This document shows positions 11,838 through 21,371 of a stretch of 64,000 nt of DNA, one piece after another. Made by a program: the position numbers and the translations under genes. The stretch lies in the NCBI GenBank assembly GCA_015179025.1, contig WHUX01000105.1, forward strand, positions 121,481 through 185,480. The letters are read 5' to 3'. The stretch's first letter is position 1. Each line of letters opens with the position of its first letter. The notes under the pieces are model-generated. The model saw only the letters and a program-made list of their open reading frames with translations, did not search any database and was not told where the DNA came from. This stretch comes from Terfezia claveryi. Its lineage: Eukaryota > Ascomycota > Pezizomycetes > Pezizales > Pezizaceae.

Positions 11838-11917
11838 AGTCCCCGAGGCGGTTCGAACGCCTGACCTAGAGATAATCAATCTGCAATCTCTCGCTACTAC
11901 CACTGAGCTACGGAGAC
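11838..11917 (-). tRNA. tRNA-Cys (GCA) with a very short (7-nt) intron
   Basis: The acceptor stem GTCTCCG pairs with CGGGGAC (one G-U) and the discriminator is U, as expected for tRNA-Cys. The A box (TAGCTCAGTGG) and B box (GTTCGAACC) are intact. The anticodon GCA is at 11884-11882. The anticodon stem AGAGA/TCTCT would otherwise enclose a 14-base loop, so I infer a 7-nt intron at 11874-11880 after base 37; its removal gives a 7-base loop. Confidence 0.92.
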
Positions 11918-12231
11918 TTGGTATTACTTATATCCAGCTTGCTAATATAATAGAATCAATTTTTACTGGAAGAATACCTTTGGAATTGATCCCCCGAGTC
12001 GGCTTCTGCTCCGGCAAAATATGGCGTGCGCGTGCACGGCACAGGTACGCTGCAGATCGAACACTGCGTTCGATCCTTTGTCCGTGAAGTAAGTACTTAA
12101 TATGCACAACCCTTCGAACTAGTACTAAAATATTGGAAGGTTCAAAGACTTTTGTTGTGAGCCTCCGTACCTAATCGAACTGATTTTGTCGGGATGTTCC
12201 GAATGTTAATGCGAGACAACGTTGGGGCCTA

Positions 12232-14029
12232 CCCTCTAGCGCCTATTAATGAACAGGGATGGGCTAACGAACACCCCTGTAGCCAAGTGTCTCCAGCCAC
12301 AATTTATGATATAGCAGGAGCTATGATGAGAAGCTTGTTCCGGCTGAATACATAACTATGGAAACAACTACGCTCTACAAGACGGTTGCCCTCACATCTC
12401 GGCAAAATTTACTCTATGCCAAATAACATACCTTCTAATATGACCTCCCCGATGACCCCCCCTTTCCCTCTCTACCCTACCCTTTGGCCGAGCAACCTGC
12501 TAACAAGTGAATAGATACTATGGAGAGCTTAACGAAAGGTCTATATCTATGTTAGAATAGCTCTTGTAGCAGAAGCCTAATATATGGTGCCAGTATATGG
12601 TCGAAATGATAGGCACCTATCTCTGAAAAATAAGTAATTCCGAGAATTCTTATTTAACTAACAATATCCTCTCCACCTATGCTCCACTGGAACTACCTCC
12701 CTCCGACGCCCCTTCCTGGTATCCTCAACCACCATGGTGAGGTCTCCAATAGAACTAGAAGCACTGATACCTCCCCTCTTGGGCTTCAATAGTCCCTTCG
12801 GTGGGGGGGGGTATCCCAGCCTCCTCAAAGGGCGTACAACTATGGATATTAGTACAAGCTAATTTCCATATATGAGGACTAACTAGGCACTGTGAGGGCT
12901 TCTTAGTTGGGCGTTCAGGCATCTGCTGGGAGAGCTCCGGGGTTCGATATTAGGTTGGAAATTTCGGTTAATTTCTAGGTTAAAATCTGAGAGAGCAGCA
13001 GGTTAGATGGTGAACTGTGATATCTGGTTGATGGTAGGTGAGTCCCAATGGTAGAGACTACGTTAGATACTAGGTTCGATATGCATTCAATGCTGGCTGG
13101 GTTCAATGGTGGGTTCAACACTGGGTTTAATACTAAGTTCATCTCTATGAGGGGTTGTGCTAACCAGACTAGTTTAATACTTAGAACTCTAGCTTAGATA
13201 CTTAGATTGAACACCAGGTTGGATATTGGGTTTGGCTTTGGGTTGGTTACTAAGTTGGATAGTAGGTTCAAGTTGGAAGCCGGAAAAGCAATTTGGGAAG
13301 ATGCTGAGACAATCTCTAGGTTGAATACTGATTTAGGTGCTAGTAAAGCTTCTGAGTTGGAGGCGAGTGCAGCAGGGTTTTACTCTGGATTAACTATAAA
13401 CATATGGTTGCTTTGAGGAACTGAAACACCCCTTGAGGAAGCTGGGATACCCCCCCTACCGAAGGGACTATTAAAGCCCAAGAGGGGGAGTATCAGTGCT
13501 TCTAGTTCTATTGGAGACCTTACCATAGTGGTTAAGGATGCCAGGAAGGCGGCTTTGGAAGGAGGTGGTTTGAGTGGGGCATAAGTGGGGACGATTTTGT
13601 TAATTAAATAAGAATTCTCGGAATTACTTATTTTTCAGAGAGATGTGCCTCTCGTTCTAACCATACCCTGGCACCATATATTAGGCTTCTGCTACAAGAG
13701 CTATTCTAACATAGATATAGACCCTTAGTTGAGCTCTCCATAGTATCTATTTACTTGTTGGCAAGTTGCTCGGCCTAAGGGTAGGGTAGAAGGGGAAGAG
13801 GGGGGTCATCGGGGAGGTCATATTAGAAGGTATGTTATTTGGCATGGAGTAAATTTTGCCGAGATGTGAGGGCAACCACCTTGTAGAGCGTAGTTGTTTC
13901 TATAGTTACGTATCAAGCCGTAACAAGCTTCTCATCATAGCTCCTGCTATATCATAAATTGTGGCTGGAGACACTTGGCTACAGGGGTGTTCGTTAGCCC
14001 ATCCCTGTTCGTTAATAGGTACTAGAGGG
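12232..14029. mobile_element. Long-TIR DNA transposon (TA-flanked), ~600-bp arms, non-coding
   Basis: The sequence from 12232 to ~12830 returns inverted at ~13430-14029, beginning CCCTCTAG...CCTATTAA at both ends and flanked by TA (12230-12231, 14030-14031). Arms hold AT-rich and poly-C blocks plus an inner block (ATGGAAACAACTACGCTCTA) shared with the element at 2012-3831, so the two are related. The ~600-bp centre is made of degenerate GGTTGGATACTAGGTT-like phrases and has no transposase. A 34-bp micro-insertion lies at 13138-13171. Confidence 0.85.
13138..13171 (+). mobile_element. Micro-insertion copy 1 (34 bp, ends ...GTGCTAACCAGACTA)
   Basis: The inserted segment ends in the shared 3' motif. 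It is flanked by GTTTAATACTAAG (13125-13137) and GTTTAATACTTAG (13172-13184), a 13-bp duplication with one mismatch. The host sequence is itself weakly repetitive, so this copy is less certain than copies 2 and 3. Confidence 0.55.
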
Positions 14030-14083
14030 TATATGGTTCCCCTTCGGAGAAACGAAAGGAGAAACGAAAAGCAACCTCTGGCT

Positions 14084-14112
14084 TAGTCTGGTTGGCGCAA
14101 CACCCTCCACAC
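14084..14112 (-). mobile_element. Micro-insertion copy 2 (29 bp, minus orientation)
   Basis: Read on the minus strand it ends in GCGCCAACCAGACTA. It is bracketed by perfect CCTCTGGCT(T) copies at 14075-14084 and 14113-14122, i.e. a 9-10-bp target duplication. Confidence 0.75.
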
Positions 14113-14366
14113 CCTCTGGCTTGATCTAGGAGTAAACTTATATGTCACAAGGTCTCCATGGCATCAATCTAAAAATCATTGCTAACAGAGCAGGTAAAAA
14201 TGCATCGTACGATTTTGAAGTAAGACGCTGGTATCGCATGAGGTCATAGGCCCACAGGGTTCCCATAAAATTATATTTTCAGAGTTTGGTAGTGACTGGA
14301 TTTAGTGGATACTGTTTCGCCCCCATTGTCTGTAGGTTTATCACTTTACAGAGGTTGTTGAACCAT

Positions 14367-15086
14367 TTAGAGGATCAACCTTTGACCACTGGTTCTGGGA
14401 TTCCTGTCTGGGCTGCTTGGTATTTGATACTGGATAGTGTGGTGAAGATACACAGAATAAGTGGGGATGCATATAAAGAAAATAGAGACCAGATAACAGG
14501 TTAATGACTTTCTACCTACAATGCTGAACCCGGCAATGACCTTGACCTGCACAAATTCTGCTTGCTGCGTGATAGATATTTCATCCACAAATTGGCCCCG
14601 GGAGATTTCGACAGTTACAGAATGCCTCACAAGCCTTTCGAGTTTATAAAGTGAGCGGCGGTGGGCTGTATGTGAAGATGACAATCAGTTTCCGAATCTA
14701 CTTCAGGCTAAATATTTGAGCGAAGGATGGGAATGAGGGGTAGAATAACCCACATACGGATGAAATGGAAATAATCACTGGAACGCACGCAGATAAGAGG
14801 GTTCCGTTTAGAAGTGATCATACCAGTGCCATCATTCATAAGACCTCAAAACGCTATTCACAAATTAACCAATGCTTGAGGAAGCGTCTTCGGCAACGAG
14901 AGCGGGGATTTCATGCATGAATACGAGTTTCATCCTAAATTCGGTGGTATTGTCGGTTCGCATATAGTAACATCGGAACATGTAGGCGAAGAACCTCTCA
15001 AGTGGGTCAAACTGCGAGTTTATCACTTTGAAGTAAAGTACGAATACATTTGATAAAGACTTCCACAACAATTTCGACGACACCAC
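14367..15086 (-). pseudogene. Decayed copy A of a duplicated intron-bearing gene
   Basis: Minus-strand exon-like pieces include PPPLTLYKLERLVRHSVTVE (about 14690-14550, preceded by an ACATACAG acceptor) and FDPLERFFAYMFRCYYMRTD (about 15010-14900). The first piece aligns with exon 4 of copy B at 15297. The sequence equivalent to exon 3 of copy B (near 14850) has stops. I do not recognise the family. Copy A keeps a longer open C-terminal part than copy B, so each copy preserves different pieces. Confidence 0.4.
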
Positions 15087-15218
15087 AGGGTCTTGAACAC
15101 TTGGCTTTAATATTCATATGGTGTACGTTGGCTTGCACATGCACTATAGTTGACGCAACGTGCTACCGCAAATTCTTGGTTTGCTGCTTGATAAATATTT
15201 CACAAAGACAACCCCCAA

Positions 15219-15710
15219 TCATTCCTCAATAACTTTAACATTTACGCCGTCAAGTGCTCTGAGTTCAGTGATGGCGGCATGCGTGAGCGGGGGTGGACTG
15301 ATGTCAAGATGATAACAGTCAGCTTCCGAATTAAATAGGGATTCACATATAAACATTAAAAAAGAAAAGGGAGAAACAAGAATTAAAGTGAGCAGGTAAA
15401 GGGGCCATTTTAAACAATGTGAATGAACATAGGAACACTCACTAGTAAATGGGTGGGAGAGATTTAGTCATAATGAACCCGTCGGTACCAGTGTCCTCCT
15501 TGATCAGTTTTAAAACACTATCCAGGGTATTAGAGTGATATCTCGGTCTGCGAGGGGGTGGCACTGTAGGCTTACGTCTCCCTATGCTTCTCATACCCAG
15601 CTGGAGAGAAAGTTACCTATGCAGAACAGGTGTTAGAAATTGGTAAAAAGATGCCGAGTTGAGCTTGAAAAGGAATGTCGACATACGTTTGTTTTCTTTC
15701 GGTCTGTCAT
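15219..15710 (-). CDS. Copy B: small four-exon gene or truncated relic, 72 aa, unknown function
   Basis: Exons at 15710-15687, 15616-15576, 15517-15443 and 15297-15219 are separated by introns with good fungal signals: GTATGT...CTAAC...TAG, GTAAGC...TAG, GTGAGT...CTGAC...CAG. Splicing keeps one frame through all four, reading MTDRKKTN, then FSPAGYEKHRETVLKLIKED, then SLPPIYYPPPLTHAAITELR and an early TGA. Compared with copy A the frame beyond the TGA is shifted, so the end of copy B is probably damaged. No domain recognised. Exon calls are mine, made by eye, and could be wrong at the short first exon. Confidence 0.4.
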
Positions 15711-15975
15711 TGTGCAGGACTTTGGGTAGTGAGGTATGAATAGATGGATATGTAGAATTATGAGTTGGAAGCTGGTGGTGCATGAGTAGTTCGCCATTAA
15801 CAGTGGAGTCAGGACGGCTTTTATACCCACAGACGGAGGGCAAAGCCAGGGCCGAATAAAATTAAATTCCAGATTGGATACGAATTCAGTCTAAGTGTAC
15901 GGTTGCAGCACAGGATCTGCGCGATTACCGTAATATCAAGTGCGAGATGCTTGTGGATTAGGAATAAACCTGCAT

Positions 15976-16018
15976 GGGCCGCATAGGAGAAACAACTTTT
16001 TTTTTTTTTTAATTTAAA
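15976..16018 (+). mobile_element. LINE 3'-tail relic
   Basis: GGGCCGCATAGGAGAAACAA matches the terminal part of the LINE tail (GGGCCGCATAGGAGTAACAA) and is followed by T- and A-rich tracts. Confidence 0.45.
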
Positions 16019-16045
16019 AAAACAAGGAAACACTGCATTGTGTAT

Positions 16046-16390
16046 TGTTAGAATGCCGTGCATGTCACATGCCATTCCGCCCATAGGTAACTATAGGTAC
16101 CACAAGACAAAGCTCATTCAGTATATATGGCGTGCACCTAAAATATGGCATGCTTCTAAACATATATGGCGTGCTCCACATTTATGTCCTTTAGATGTCC
16201 ATACAAGTATTTACATATATCTAGTTCATTTCCTACAAGATAGAATGATTACATCTCTATGAGCTTATAGCTTAATACAAAGCTCTCCTCACTCTACACT
16301 GTTCACAACGCTTCACATATTGATATTTGTATATTCCTTTACTGGACTCACTGCTCACTCTGCTCACCTATTTTCATATGTATATGGCTG
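16046..16390 (+). mobile_element. Diverged LTR-like sequence related to the solo LTRs at 24813 and 34156
   Basis: Starts TGTTAGAATGCCGTGCATGTCA, then CATTCCGCCCAT, ATGGCGTGC phrases and TTTAGATGT..CATA as in the other two LTRs. The 3' end is not definable. Confidence 0.5.
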
Positions 16391-17144
16391 AGGATGCATA
16401 TTGTGCGTATGGTTTATCAAGCTTAGATATACATAGAAGGGCGTTTGTACGGCCTGTGATCCCAAAAAGTCAATGCGATAATTTTATTGGTTCACATGAT
16501 TAATTATCTACCATCGCATTCACCATGATGTTCAGGCAATAACTGACCATGAACTGGCAGGACACACCACTGGATTGCACCGCGTTTCCCAATATGGACG
16601 TACTTTTACACGGAGGGGCACTACAGCGAAGTCTCGTTATACGAAACTGTGCCCCGGCCCCGCCGGAATGTGTATGGGAGAATAAGAACCTCTCGCTATT
16701 AGCAGGTTTCTTGAGTCTTTGCGTAGTAATACATACAGTTTCTTATATCGAGGTTATGTTTGGTTGCTGGAGCCGCGTATGTTACCCCGCATTTTAAATT
16801 CATTGATGATGTGAGGAATATTTCTTCGGACAGACTACATGACAAACATGCATGAGATGATGCGAGATAATATAATAATCTCAATTGCAGGCTGCAGTGT
16901 ACCGTAATAAATGCCAACTGATAATCAGGGATGTTTCATGGACACACGTCGCACCACTTTGTACTGTTGGTTCCCATGGTAGATAGCTATGTACAATATA
17001 TATGTATGTATGGTACATGCAAGTCGCCCGGGCCAATGCATCTGTGAGACCATTCCACGATTCGTTTTTCACCAGTCACCTGTAGTGGAGCTCTGCAACT
17101 TACAAGGTACTACACAAAATCAAGAATATTTGTTGTTATTACTA
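16391..17144. other. No gene seen
   Basis: Only short frames; no clear repeats or RNA genes. Confidence 0.4.
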
Positions 17145-17349
17145 CGCCTGGGCAAGAGCCGAGATCTCTCGAGATTAGGAAAGAGACGAGACATCTCGAG
17201 ACTTTGTGATACCGGCACATCTAATACCCTTGCTACTTCGGCTTACGTTATCTGTCAAGGGTAAAAGTCTCGAGACCCTTTTTCTTTTTATATAATAATC
17301 ACATCTCGAGACCAGCCTGGTAAATGACGAGATGTCTCCTGCCCAGGCC
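17145..17349. mobile_element. 205-bp MITE with TA duplication
   Basis: Inverted ends CGCCTGGGCAAGAG / CTCCTGCCCAGGCC are flanked by TA at 17143-17144 and 17350-17351. The inside has four CTCGAGA palindromes. Non-coding; Tc1/mariner-type mobilisation is inferred from the TA. It stops 10 bp before a 5S relic. Confidence 0.75.
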
Positions 17350-17359
17350 TAGTTATAAC

Positions 17360-17442
17360 ATGTACGACAATAGACCGAAGAAAACGAGGCATCCCGTCCG
17401 CTCTGCCAAACAGATCGCCGGGCTAGTACGGTGGGCCACGCG
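17360..17442 (+). pseudogene. 5S rRNA pseudogene with internal deletions
   Basis: The first ~50 bases match the 5S genes at 36922 and 36638, and CAGATCGCCGGGCTAGTAC follows after a deletion. The conserved CTGCAGTGGGTGACC region is shortened to GGTGGG and the 3' helix strand is missing, so it cannot fold as 5S. Confidence 0.8.
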
Positions 17443-17770
17443 TAGAAGTCTCCATACGCAGGACTTATCTAGTAATCCGCATTTTGACCTTTTTGCCTAA
17501 GCGTTGGATGGTTTGCCTTTAGGGGAAATCACACGGAGAGTCCTCATTTGGCGCCTACCTTTTTGCTACCACATGGCCTCCCATTTCGGTAATTTAGCTT
17601 GTGATATTCTGAACATTAGGGGGTACCGGCATTGTGGTTGTGAGCCGCTACCAGTGCGAGGTAGCTACAGTCGAACCTATGACATCGCATCCGGTCTAAG
17701 CGCATAGTCCCCGAAAGCTGACAAGTTGATTTGTTAGGGCGAGAATAAGGCTTGTATAAGGAAAGTCCGA

Positions 17771-18125
17771 ATTACAGCGGCGGACTATTAGTGCAATAGA
17801 GCAGAGAATGCGAGCAGCTTATTGAGTGTTCGGTCGAAGGTAGACAGTCTATTGAGTCTACTGAGTCTATCTCGAGAAGCATAAGTCTCTTGATACATGA
17901 GTGCACTGAGAGCTCGTATATATGGATACCGGAACAGGGTAAAGATCTAGGAAGACAGCCCAAGCTAAATAGCCTAAGTAAGAATACTATCGTGCACATG
18001 TGTAAGAACTATGCCTGATGCATAGGTAAATGCGTAAGCAATAATGAACTGATTGATACGCAAGCAGTAACTTGAAGCAATGAATATTGGTATCAGCATG
18101 AGTAAATAGCAAGGGCGTAGCTATG
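17771..18125 (-). repeat. Dispersed ~350-bp repeat, second copy at 23085-23440 (+)
   Basis: Read on the minus strand it contains GAGCTCTCAGTGCACTCATG, GATAGACTCA...ACTGTCTAC and CGACCGAACA, in the same order as the plus-strand copy. Ends not resolved; possibly another LTR family. Confidence 0.55.
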
Positions 18126-18160
18126 TACGGGAATGGTTATTTACTACACGAATACCACTT

Positions 18161-18727
18161 TTGCGTGCATCAACCTGGATATTTTCCCAAAGTGAGGTTA
18201 CCCATCGGAAACGGGAGAACACATCACTTTTGACTGCCCACGTTTCGACCGCTCCAGAAGGGATCCTATTGGGAGAGAAACGCAGTTGGGAGGAGCTTGA
18301 CAAGCCGGAATGGAGAAAGGAAGGAGAGGAGACCTATGAGGCCACGGAGGCCTTCTTCAAGTTATTATATCACGAGCTCACCTAGTTAGCTCACCTTTTC
18401 ACGAGTTCCCTTTGTATGAGTTCAAGTCCTTCAAGTCCAGCTTCATGGGTTATTTAGTTCATTTTGAGGTCGATGCCCAGTCAGGCCCCGGGTCATCGGT
18501 TTTGTCCGTTAATGACAGCATGGGGCAGTCCAGTTTCACGGGTCATTCAGTCAGGTCCCCAGACCATCGGCCAGTCCGTTAATGACAGCATGGGGCCTCG
18601 CCTCGGTATTTGTATTTATTTGCGCGGGTCTGACAGATTAACTTGCCTCACCCTTGAATCCACCTGGGTTTCCGGGTGCCCCCCTGATGGGGCCGCATAG
18701 GAGTAACAAGTATTTAAAAAAAAAATA
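18161..18727 (+). mobile_element. LINE 3' end: ORF2 C-terminus, 3' UTR and A-tail
   Basis: This is the most informative LINE 3' end here. The coding part reads a Cys/His region (EHITFDCPRF) and, after a frameshift near 18270, SWEELDKPEWRKEGEETYEA to the stop at 18385. The 3' UTR holds a duplicated AGTCAGG..CC/..GTTAATGACAGCATGGGG block. The conserved tail follows (CAGATTAACTTGCC, GAATCCACC, GGGTTTCCGGGTG, GGGGCCGCATAGGAGTAACA) and it ends AAGTATTTAAAAAAAAA. The same tail marks about a dozen truncated copies in the window, which identifies those as LINE products and not independent SINEs. Confidence 0.8.
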
Positions 18728-19039
18728 ATACTTTTTTTCACCAAAGCGCAGGTCTAGCATGTACAGTACACTCTGGTAGCGCATAACTAGTATTTGCGAA
18801 GGCTAAAACTATGGATATTTTGTTAGCTCGGAAGCTCAGTAAAGGAACGGCATGGATATGTTCTGGTCCGCTGCGGAATCACTCCATTCCGGAATTGACT
18901 CTGGGCAATATATGAAGGAATATTGAGTGAAAACCGAGTCTATTTGTATGCATAACAAAAGCTCAAACCTCCGTTTGCTTAAACCTCTACTTGTTCAATC
19001 AAACCTCATAACTCACTGCGAAGAATATTCCATGATACT

Positions 19040-19232
19040 ACCCATTATTAATACTATAGGTCCTGTCCTTTCCTACATCGGATCTTTTATATTTGTTCTT
19101 TGCTTCCCATCCGCTGGACCTGGTAGATTAACTTACCTTGTCCTGAATCCACCCGGGTTTCCAGGTGGCTCCTCATGGTCGCCTTAGTAGGACTGAATAA
19201 GAGTAATGAGTATATCTTGAAGAACAAAAAAA
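19040..19232 (+). mobile_element. 5'-truncated LINE copy, diverged subfamily
   Basis: Contains AGATTAACTTACC, TGAATCCACCCGGGTTTCCA and GTGGCTCCTCATGG, then GAGTAATGAGTAT and an A10 tail. The ACTGAATAAGAGTAATGAG variant is shared with the minus-strand copy at 25487. 5' limit approximate. Confidence 0.65.
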
Positions 19233-19626
19233 AAAGGAAAGCAGTAAATCTGATGAGTGCTATCTGGCTCTAGGAGGTAGGGATAAGACAATAATATCCA
19301 GAGAATGTACGTCGTACTGCAGCTGTGAAGTCTGCGTAGTTGAATAATGGATGTAAATGCTCTCATCACACCAACGACTCAGGTTCATTTCTCTTTCTTA
19401 GTCCAAATATACATACCCTCATCTCTAAGAAATCTTTCCTTTAAATTCCTTCTCCATTTCCACAGCCACCTTATAAACATTCACTCTAGTGACTATAATC
19501 TGTCCAATTCTACCAATCACTGCTGCCTCTGGCGGACTGTCATTGAGGCCCGCCGACAACCCTCGTATCATCTTTGTCTAATTGTGGTGAACGTTTAAGA
19601 GTCACAATTTATCTAGTCTGTACAAG

Positions 19627-20190
19627 CTAGCTGTTGGTGGGTTCTGCCTTCACGTGCTCATCTTCTGATCCCGACTCTGACTCTTCGCTGCCCGATTCTT
19701 CAGTTTCGCTGTCCTCGTAGGTGTCATACTCCGAGTCAGATTCATAGCTAAATTCTGTGTTGTCCGATGTTTCCCCAGAGTCGGAATACAACTCTCCCTC
19801 AGATTCTGTGGAGATATAGCCCAACTCCTCTGGCTGGCAGTCTAACTCTTCATCAGACTCGTAGTCCGACACCCCACTTGACACGTAGTCCGACTCAGTG
19901 TCCACCTCGGTGTCTGATTCAGAATCTGGCTCTCCAGAGTTAGATATTTCATATACAGCTCCTTCCGACGATTGAACTAAATCCGTATCCTGTTGAACGA
20001 GATGCAGGGGCATGGGAGACGACTTGGTATCGGTTAGAGAGCGTGATTGAACCTCAGGCTGTTCAGAGCTTTGGCTATTATCTTGAGGTTGAGTGGTGGG
20101 CGGGGTCATGTCCATTGCTGTGATTGAAGGGTGATTCCACAGTATACTCACTAGATTCGGGTTTGCGGTACCGGTACATGCTGATGCCAT
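19627..20190 (-). CDS. Acidic Ser/Glu/Asp-rich protein, 187 aa, unknown function
   Basis: One uninterrupted frame. I choose the ATG at 20190 (MASACTGTANPNL); a second ATG at 20118 is also possible and an upstream one at 20223 is not an AUG. The first third is Gln/Pro/Ser-rich. The rest is a low-complexity acidic region of SD/SE/TE phrases (SDTEVDTESDYVSSGVSDYE), ending in KAEPTNS. No membrane span, signal peptide or known domain. Such acidic proteins often bind chromatin or basic partners, but nothing here shows that. Gene status is uncertain because low-complexity frames can stay open by chance. Confidence 0.45.
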   Translation of the reverse strand: MASACTGTANPNLVSILWNHPSITAMDMTPPTTQPQDNSQSSEQPEVQSRSLTDTKSSPMPLHLVQQDTDLVQSSEGAVYEISNSGEPDSESDTEVDTESDYVSSGVSDYESDEELDCQPEELGYISTESEGELYSDSGETSDNTEFSYESDSEYDTYEDSETEESGSEESESGSEDEHVKAEPTNS

Positions 20191-20223
20191 CAATTTTACC
20201 AAGGGTCCGGTATTTATACACAA

Positions 20224-20624
20224 ACATGTAGTTGGCCATAGCTAGGCCATGTGGGTGAAGCAAGAGGGTGGTCACGATCCCATGAAATGGGAATACAGGT
20301 TTCTAACCCAGCTCTCCCCTGCGGAGCGTCAGGTATTTGATAGTTTGCGACGCCCCCGTGGAAGCCATCCTCTGGGCACGTCAAGGCTGGTAGATGAAAA
20401 GAACCGGCAGTCGGAAGATGATACATCCGGTAGACCGGTTGGCTATGCAAGAATGGCAGATTGCTCGTGTTCAGCCCTCTTAAATGCCCCCCCGGCCAAC
20501 CCGATCAGTCGCAACGAATGCGAGGCACCGAGGCAACGTCTGCAGCGCCAAGATCGGTTCCGCTTTGTCCTGGCGGAGTTGGTTAATCGAAGTTCCAAGT
20601 CAACGTAGGTATTTGGCTCAAGGT
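20224..20624 (+). other. Open frame of uncertain status
   Basis: A 120-codon frame at 20249-20608 (MWVKQEGGHDPMKWEYRFLT...) is GC-rich and Arg-rich with no known domain. It may be an exon relic. It ends just before the tail-only LINE insertion at 20641. Confidence 0.2.
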
Positions 20625-20640
20625 TCCTAGGTACTCGCGT

Positions 20641-20671
20641 ATTTAAAAAAAATAAAAATAAAAATAAAAAA
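20641..20671 (+). mobile_element. Tail-only LINE insertion (31 bp) with perfect 16-bp target duplication
   Basis: The insert is only ATTTAAAAAAAATAAAAATA plus further A/T, i.e. the last bases of the LINE (TATTTAAAA...). TCCTAGGTACTCGCGT flanks it perfectly at 20625-20640 and 20672-20687. Confidence 0.85.
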
Positions 20672-21044
20672 TCCTAGGTACTCGCGTTCGACTCTCGTGA
20701 GAATTATTGGTTATTTTCACAGCGGCCAAGGGAAGACCCCTTTTTCCGGAGAAGCACATACATGCTACCTCTATACACGATATTGGCCTGCCTTCCCATT
20801 CATTCTTGCACCAACACGCTGTATCACAAAAACTCCAGCGATACGGCTATGGTTGAACCAGTTCAGTGGCAAAAACAACATACCCTGAATAAGATGCATT
20901 GAACGTTGTGGGATGATGAGAAATGTACTATACCTAAGTAACTACGTAAAGCGCGATTATAGTCTAATGCACTCTGTCTCAGGCTCCGCCCAAATATCTC
21001 TACTGCAACGTTGCAACTGCTTTATTGATCTGTAAATCGCAACG

Positions 21045-21371
21045 ATGCCACCAAAGACGTCCAAAAAGATTAAGCAGCTCCAGCTCGAGCTCCAGATCCA
21101 TGATAAGCAGCTAGCACGAGCCATGGACTATGTGCGGAAGCATTCTAGTGAATCAAAGGCAAAGATAGCAAAGGCATATGGGGTAAATGCTAGTACCCTG
21201 CGTAGGAGATGCAGGGGCATAGCAATAGTTGGCTGGTGTAGGAGGATGAGCCACTTATTTTTCCCAGTTACTATGGAAATGCTTGTGTCAATAGCTGTTG
21301 CTATCCTACAGGCTCGAAGCTTTCAATTTATCCCAGGCAGTCTCGCTCTACGATCCGCGCTGCCCCTCTAG
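21045..21371 (+). pseudogene. Transposase N-terminal HTH (pogo/psq type), truncated
   Basis: About 55 codons encode a Lys-rich start and a helix-turn-helix (ARAMDYVRKHSSESKAKIAK then AYGVNASTLRRRCRG), the DNA-binding module typical of fungal Fot1/pogo-family transposases. After residue ~57 the frame loses similarity and no DDE domain follows. Ends not found. Domain identification is from pattern. Confidence 0.6.
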
